A stretch of DNA of 64,000 nucleotides, taken from assembly GCA_037349105.1 (NCBI GenBank), contig JAYJMM010000102.1, positions 620,001 through 684,000 on the forward strand. The letters are read 5' to 3'. Below are positions 57,405 to 64,000 of this stretch, piece after piece. Numbering within the stretch: position 1 is the first letter of the stretch; each line of letters opens with the position of its first letter. The notes below the pieces were generated by a model. It did no database searches and was not told the DNA's origin. It saw nothing but the letters and a program-made list of their open reading frames with translations. The DNA comes from Limnomonas spitsbergensis. Lineage: Eukaryota > Chlorophyta > Chlorophyceae > Chlamydomonadales. Position numbers and translations under genes: made by a program.

Positions 57405-58975
57405 GTGCCTCAGAGGCTTGATCCCGGGGGTGATTGCTCCAGTAGGTGACAGTGTGCCTCAGAGGCTTGATCCCGGGGGTGATTGCTCCAGTAGGTGACA
57501 GTGTGCCTCAGAGGCTTGATCCCGAGGGTGATTGCTCCAGTAGGTGACAGTGTGCCTCAGAGGCTTGATCCCGGGGGTGATTGCTCCAGTAGGTGACAGT
57601 GTGCCTTAGAGGCTAGATCCCGGGGGTGATTTCTCAAGTAGGTGACAGTGTGCCTCAGAGGCTTGATCCGGGTGGTGATTGCTCCAGTAGGTGACAGTGT
57701 GCCTCAGAGGCTAGATCCCGGGGGTGATTGCTCCAGTAGGTGACAGTGTGCCTCAGAGGCTTGATCCCGGGGGTGATTGCTCCAGTAGGTGACAGTGTGC
57801 CTCAGAGGCTTGATCCTGGGGGTGATTGCTCCAGTAGGTGACAGTGTGCCTCAGAGGCTTGATCCCGGGGGTGATTGCTCCAGTAGGTGACAGTGTGCCT
57901 TAGAGGCTAGATCCCGGGGGTGATTGCTCCAGTAGGTGACAGTGTGCCTCAGAGGCTAGATCCCGGGGGTGATTGCTCCAGTAGGTGACAGTGTGCCTCA
58001 GAGGCTTGATCCCGAGGGTGATTGCTACAGTAGGTGACAGTGTGCCTCAGAGGCTTGATCCCGGGGATGATTGCTCCAGTAGGTGACAATGTGCCTCAGA
58101 GGCTTGATCCCGGGGGTGATTGCTCCAGTAGGTGACAGTGTGCCTCAGAGGCTTGATCCCGGGGGTGATTGCTCCAGTAGGTGACAGTGTGCCTCAGAGG
58201 CTTGATCCCGGGGGTGATTGCTCCAGTAGGTGACAGTGTGCCTCAGAGGCTTGATCCCGGGGGTGATTGCTCCAGTAGGTGACAGTGTGCCTCAGAGGCT
58301 TGATCCCGAGGGTGATTGCTCCAGTAGGTGACAGTGTGCCTCAGAGGCTTGATCCCGGGGGTGATTGCTCCAGTAGGTGACATTGTGCCTCAGAGGCTTC
58401 ATCCCGGGGGTGATTGCTCAAGTAGGTGACAGTGTGCCTCAGAGGCTTGATCCCGGGGGTGATTGCTCCAGTAGGTGACAGTGTGCCTCAGAGGCTTGAT
58501 CCCGGGGGTGATTGCTCCAGTAGGTGACAGTGTGCCTCAGAGGCTTGATCCTGGGGGTGATTGCTCCAGTAGGTGACAGTGTGTTCCAAAGGCTTGATCC
58601 CGGGGGTGATTGCTCCAGTAGGTGACGGTGTGCCTCAGAGGCTTGATCCCGGGGGTGATTGCTCCATTAGGTGACAGTGTGCCTCAGAGGCTTGATCCGG
58701 GTGGTGATTGCTCCAGTAGGTGACAGTGTGCCTCAGAGGCTTGATCCCGGGGGTGATTGCTCCAGTAGGTGACAGTGTGCCCCAAAGGCTATCCCGGGGG
58801 TAATTGCTCCAGTAGGTGACAGTGTGCCTCAGAGGCTTGATCCCGGGGGTGATTGCTCCAGTAGGTGACAGTGTGCCCCAAAGGCTTGATCCCGGGGGTG
58901 ATTGCTCCAGTAGGTGACAGTGTGCCTCAAAGGCTTGATCCCGGGGGTGATTGCTCCAGTAGGTGACAGTGTGCC
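57405..58975 (+). repeat. 49-bp minisatellite, ~32 copies
   Basis: The unit is 'gtgcctcagaggcttgatcc' + 'cgggggtgattgctccag' + 'taggtgacagt'. Most copies are identical, with scattered single changes and one shortened unit near 58785. It lies in the presumed intron before the exon at 59188. Confidence 0.95.
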
Positions 58976-59187
58976 CATCTACATTAAACAGGCTGGAGAA
59001 TGGTTCTTTGTTGATGCCAATATCGTTTGAGGTTGAGGTAGGGAGACACACTGTACATGGAGGTTTAGGGTAAAGGGTTGGACGTCTTGGCTTCCAGATG
59101 GAGGTTCCTTCCATTGCCCTCTCCCCTCTGTCCTGACAGCATCGCTTCACTCTGACCCAAGGTGTTCCGTCGCCTCTCCCTTTGCAG

Positions 59188-60455
59188 GTTCGAATGTTCA
59201 ATGCCAGCCTGGTCCCCTTGAACATGGGGGTGGCCAACATCGCGATGCCTAGCGGGGCCAGTGACTTAGCCAACCGTGGGCAGCAGGCCACACAGATTGT
59301 TAAACCCATCAATGATTCCAAGTGAGTGGATCCCTCTCATCTGCCCGTAGACCAGTGTGCGTGCCTGGCTGTGCTAGGTTTCACTAGAGGAGGGGCAGGT
59401 AACTGGTTTGATGCCCTTGACAGAGAAGCCAAGATGTTGTGGAGCAAGCCAGCGTGTTGCCTGTCGTCTCGATCGACCGTATCGAAAGACTTGCACTAAA
59501 AGAGCTTTGACCTTAAGACCTTCACTACCTCGACCCTTGCCTGCACAGCTACGCGTCCCCGTACGTCCAGACGGATACAGCTACCAAAGTTGACTGGGTG
59601 AATAACCCCTCGGCAGTGTCCTCGAAGTTCTATTACCTGGGGGCAAGCATCAAGCAGCACGGTGCGGAGTGAAGGGTGGAGGGAGGGGAGGGTGGAGGGA
59701 GGGGAGGGAGCAGAGGGAGCAGAGGAAAGAAAGGATACAGAGGGAGGGGAGGAAAGAAAGAAAAGAAAGGGGGGGGGAGAGGGAGGGGCTGTATTAGCTT
59801 CCACGATTCTTCACATCCCCTTCCACCAGCTGCCCTTCCTCTTCCACCTTCCCCATTTACCTGGCTCTCCTCCCCCTCCCCCTCCACCCCTTTCTCTGTA
59901 GATGCTGGGATTGTCCAAGATAACACCGAGGGCCTAACGACAATTGGGTCTGTCCACTACATGGCCTGGTGAGGGTAGCTCAATTTAGTGTACATACAAA
60001 ATTTAAGGCTGGCCGCCCGACTAAATAAAAGCTGAGGCACAAAAACAACAAAAACAGCCAGGGTGCAGACACAACGAAATACAGCCTGACGCCTGCAGGC
60101 TGCTGGGCAGGGGCAGCACCTGGGGGACAGGTGTTGTTGCTGCATAGGCATCCCTGGTCAACACTGCGGATGAGTATTTAGCCGCACCATAAGCCATATA
60201 TAGATTGTGTTGACTGCGAGGGATGAAGCCCATGCTCCCCCAAATCTCCCTAACCCCAACTACCCCCTCCTGCACTGCTCATCCTCTAGGATGCGCCCTC
60301 AGGTTCACCAACGCCTTTGACACCGACCAAACGACACCTTGCTCACTCCCGATCTGCCCCCCCTGCCTCAATACGGCATCGTCGGACCCGTCCTTGCCGC
60401 ATATGCCAACCACAGCATTAATGTAAACCTGTGCAACATGGACGTGCCCTTCCTG
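59188..60455 (+). CDS. Unrecognised protein, internal exons, with a probable frameshift
   Basis: Exons 59188-59321, 59549-59661, 59902-59968 and 60303-60455 chain with GT-AG borders and matching phase for the first three joins. The protein is non-repetitive: VRMFNASLVPLNMGVANIAM, NNPSAVSSKFYYLGASIKQH, DNTEGLTTIGSVHYMAW. In the last exon FTNAFDTDQTTP is in frame, but LPQYGIVGPVLAAYANHSIN and NLCNMDVPFL, clearly coding-like, lie one frame over. The switch is at a C7 run near 60357-60363. The donor GTAAGA at 60456 leads into the 43-bp minisatellite and the gene continues beyond the window. The polar, Asn/Ser/Thr-rich composition suggests an extracellular or luminal protein (inference). No family recognised. 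Confidence 0.6.
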
Positions 60456-60502
60456 GTAAGAGGGGAGCAGGGCGCTGGGGAAGGATCTAAATCACTGGTG
60501 AG

Positions 60503-63500
60503 CCCTTCCCTGGAGCACGCAGTCCTTGAGCCCTCCCCTGGTGAGCCCTCCCTGGTGACCCCTCCCCTCGAGCACGCAGTCCTTGAGCCCTCCCCTGGTG
60601 ACCCCTCCCTGGAGCACGCAGTCCTTGAGCCCTCCCCTGGTGACCCCTCCCCTGGAGCACGCAGTCCTTGGGCCCTCCCCTGGTGACCCCTCCCTGGAGC
60701 ACGCAGTCCTTGAGCCCTCCCCTGGCGACCCCTCCCCTGGAGCACGCAGTCCTTGAGCCCTCCCCTGGTGACCCCTCCCCTGGAGCACGCAGTCCTTGAG
60801 CCCTCCCCTGGTGACCCCTCCTTTGGAGCACGCAGTCCTTGAGCCCTCCCCTGGTGACCCCTCCCCTGGAGCACGCAGTCCTTGAGCCCTCCCCTGGTGA
60901 CCCCTCCCCTGGAGCACGCAGTCCTTGAGCCCTCCCCTCGTGACCCCTCCCTTGGTGACCCCTCCCCTGGAGCACGCAGTCCTTGAGCCCTCCCCTGGTG
61001 ACCCCTCCCCTGGAGCACGCAGTCCTTGAGCCCTCCCCTGGTGACCCCTCCCCTGGAGCACGCAGTCCTTGAGCCCTCCCCTGGTGACCCCTCCCATGGA
61101 GCACGCAGTCCTTGAGCCCACCCCTGGCGACCCCTCCCCTGGGGCACGCAGTCCTTGAGCCCTCCCCTGGTGACCCCTCCCCTGGAGCACGCAGTCCTTG
61201 AGCCCTCCCCTGGTGACCCCTCCCCTGGAGCACGCAGTCCTTGAGCCCTCCCCTGGTGACCCCTCCCCTGGAGCACGCAGTCCTTGAGCCCTCCCCTGGT
61301 GACCCCTCCCCTGGAGCACGCAGTCCTTGAGCCCTCCCCTGGTGACCCCTCCCCTGGAGCACGCAGTCCTTGAGCCCTCCCCTGGTGACCCCTCCCCTGG
61401 AGCACGCAGTCCTTGAGCCCTCCCCTGGTGACCCCTCCCCTGGAGCACGCAGTCCTTGAGCCCTCCCCTGGTGACCCCTCCCCTGGAGCACGCAGTCCTT
61501 GAGCCCTCCCCTGGTGACCCCTCCCCTAGAGCACGCAGTCCTTGAGCCCTCCCCTGGTGACCCCTCCCCTGGAGCACGCAGTCCTTGAGCCCTCCCCTGG
61601 TGACCCCTCCCCTGGAGCACGCAGTCCTTGAGCCCTCCCCTGGTGACCCCTCCCCTGGAGCACGCAGTCCTTGAGCCCTCCCCTGGTCACCCCTCCCCTG
61701 GAGCACGCAGTCCTTGAGCCCTCCCCTGGTGACCCCTCCCCTGGAGCACGCAGTCCTTGAGCCCACCCCTGGTGACCCCTCCCCTGGAGCACGCAGTCCT
61801 TGAGCCCTCCCCTGGTGACCCCTCCCCTGGAGCACGCAGTCCTTGAGCCCTCCCCTGGTGACCCCTCCCCTGGAGCACGCAGTCCTTGAGCCCTCCCCTG
61901 GTGACCCCTCCCCTGGAGCACGCAGTCCTTGAGCCCTCCCCTGGTGACCCCTCCCCTGGAGCACGCAGTCCTTGAGCCCTCCCCTGGTGACCCCTCCCCT
62001 GGAGCACGCAGTCCTTGAGCCCTCCCCTGGTGACCCCTCCCCTGGAGCACGCAGTCCTTGAGCCCTCCCCTGGTGACCCCTCCCCTGGAGCACGCAGTCC
62101 TTGAGCCCTCCCCTGGTGACCCCTCCCCTGGAGCACGCAGTCCTTGAGCCCTCCCCTGGTGACCCCTCCCCTGGAGCACGCAGTCCTTGAGCCCTCCCCT
62201 GGTGACCCCTCCCCTGGAGCACGCAGTCCTTGAGCCCTCCCCTGGTGACCCCTCCCCTGGAGCACGCAGTCCTTGAGCCCTCCCCTGGTGACCCCTCCCC
62301 TGGAGCACGCAGTCCTTGAGCCCTCCCCTGGCGACCCCTCCCCTGGAGCACGCAGTCCTTGAGCCCTCCCCTGGCGACCCCTCCCATGAAGCACGCAGTC
62401 CTTGAGCCCTCCCCTGGTGACCCCTCCCCTGGAGCACGCAGTCCTTGAGCCCTCCCCTGGTGACCCCTCCCTTGGGGCACGCAGTCCTTGAGCCCTCCCC
62501 TGGCGACCCCTCCCCTGGGGCACGCAGTCCTTGAGCCCTCCCCTGGTGACCCCTCCCCTGGAGCACGCAGTCCTTGAGCCCACCCCTGGTGACCCCTCCC
62601 CTGGAGCACGCAGTCCTTGAGCCCTCCCCTGGTGACCCCTCCCCTGGAGCACGCAGTCCTTGAGCCCTCCCCTGGTGACCCCTCCCCTGGAGCACGCAGT
62701 CCTTGAGCCCTCCCCTGGTGACCCCTCCCCAGGAGCACGCAGTCCTTGAGCCCTCCCCTGGTGACCCCTCCCCTGGAGCACGCAGTCCTTGAGCCCTCCC
62801 CTGGTGACCCCTCCCCTGGAGCACGCAGTCCTTGAGCCCTCCCCTGGTGACCCCTCCCCTGGAGCACGCAGTCCTTGAGCCCTCCCCTGGTGACCCCTCC
62901 CCTGGAGCACGCAGTCCTTGAGCCCTCCCCTGGCGACCCCTCCCCTGGAGCACGCAGTCCTTGAGCCCTCCCCTGGTGACCCCTCCCCTGGAGCACGCAG
63001 TCCTTGAGCCCTCCCCTGGTGACCCCTCCCCTGGAGCACGCAGTCCTTGAGCCCTCCCCTGGCGACCCCTCCCCTGGAGCACGCAGTCCTTGAGCCCTCC
63101 CCTGGTGACCCCTCCCCTGGAGCACGCAGTCCTTGAGCCCTCCCCTGGTGACCCCTCCCCTGGAGCACGCAGTCCTTGAGCCCTCCCCTGGTGACCCCTC
63201 CCCTGGAGCACGCAGTCCTTGAGCCCTCCCCTGGTGACCCCTCCCCTGGGGCACGCAGTCCTTGAGCCCACCCCTGGTGACCCCTCCCCTGGAGCACGCA
63301 GTCCTTGAGCCCACCCCTGGTGACCCCTCCCCTGGAGCACGCAGTCCTTGAGCCCTCCCCTGGTGACCCCTCCCCTGGAGCACGCAGTCCTTGAGCCCTC
63401 CCCTGGTGACCCCTCCCCAGGAGCACGCAGTCCTTGAGCCCTCCCCTGGTGACCCCTCCCCTGGAGCACGCAGTCCTTGAGCCCTCCCCTGGTGACCCCT

Positions 63501-64000
63501 CCCCTGGAGCACGCAGTCCTTGAGCCCTCCCCTGGTGACCCCTCCCCTGGAGCACGCAGTCCTTGAGCCCTCCCCTGGTGACCCCTCCCCTGGAGCACGC
63601 AGTCCTTGAGCCCTCCCCTGGCGACCCCTCCCCTGGAGCACGCAGTCCTTGAGCCCTCCCCTGGTGACCCCTCCCCTGGAGCACGCAGTCCTTGAGCCCT
63701 CCCCTGGTGACCCCTCCCCTGGAGCACGCAGTCCTTGAGCCCTCCCCTGGCGACCCCTCCCCTGGAGCACGCAGTCCTTGAGCCCTCCCCTGGTGACCCC
63801 TCCCCTGGAGCACGCAGTCCTTGAGCCCTCCCCTGGTGACCCCTCCCCTGGAGCACGCAGTCCTTGAGCCCTCCCCTGGTGACCCCTCCCCTGGAGCACG
63901 CAGTCCTTGAGCCCTCCCCTGGTGACCCCTCCCCTGGAGCACGCAGTCCTTGAGCCCTCCCCTGGCGACCCCTCCCCTGGAGCACGCAGTCCTTGAGCCC
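60503..64000 (+). repeat. 43-bp minisatellite, ~81 copies, running off the window
   Basis: The unit is 'tggtgacccctcccctggag' + 'cacgcagtccttgagccctc' + 'ccc'. The first few units (60500-60700) and the one at about 60950 are length-variable; the rest are nearly perfect with recurrent substitutions (cgacccc, ccaccc, ggggcac). It is extremely C-rich on the plus strand. The long minus-strand open frames across it follow from stop-free 43-bp units, not from a gene. Confidence 0.95.

Noticed and set aside
60368..63985. Minus-strand open frames of 345-1135 codons with GLRAPGEGSPGEG repeats
   Set aside because: They are three overlapping frames of the same stop-free 43-bp minisatellite; no splice context, codon bias or unique sequence supports a protein.

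Overview
The window is nuclear DNA of a eukaryote, most likely a chlorophyte green alga. The genes are split by many GT-AG introns. There are proline-rich, extracellular-matrix-type proteins like those of green algae, a plastid-type fructose-1,6-bisphosphatase with a transit-peptide-like N-terminus, and plant/algal TTTAGGG telomere-like tracts. I cannot name the genus. Gene models were built by hand: exons were chained only where splice signals and reading phase agree. Three models close exactly in frame with both ends present: a 270-aa, a 2430-aa and a 416-aa protein. A fourth (989 aa) closes at its 3' end and is cut by the window start.

Layout: 1-7256 (+) is the 3' part of a gene for a proline-rich type I membrane protein with two folded-looking ectodomain blocks, one membrane helix and a low-complexity cytoplasmic tail. 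9206-12561 (-) encodes a small unrecognised type I membrane protein; it is convergent with gene 1 and divergent from gene 3 across a 1-kb shared upstream region. 13593-30888 (+) is a nine-exon gene for a 2430-aa Ala/Ser/Pro-rich low-complexity protein whose introns hold large minisatellites. 30889-34877 is repeat-rich and intergenic, with a tRNA-like SINE. 34878-40512 (+) is the chloroplast-type FBPase in nine exons. 40513-50819 is accessory DNA: a decayed SF1 helicase of atypical composition, a palindromic GTGGG/CCCAC array, purine-rich duplications and a ~1.0-kb higher-order repeat carrying phase-matched exons on the minus strand. 50820-51847 (+) holds two exons of an alpha/beta-hydrolase. 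52-56.8 kb (-) is a 5'-truncated, mutated LINE with RT, RNase H and a zinc knuckle. 56.9-60.5 kb (+) holds exons of an unrecognised protein split by a 49-bp minisatellite. A 43-bp minisatellite runs from 60.5 kb off the window end.

The strongest theme is that tandem duplications are repeatedly anchored on exon/intron borders. Gene 1 exon 3, gene 3 exons 2 and 6, FBPase exons 2, 5, 6 and 9, and the 46-48 kb array all show extra copies of a splice site with a piece of the adjoining exon. Some copies are perfect and in frame (FBPase exon 5: three acceptors 90 bp apart); others are decayed ghosts. This looks like a continuing source of new introns, alternative splice sites and modular exons, and is the most interesting biology here.
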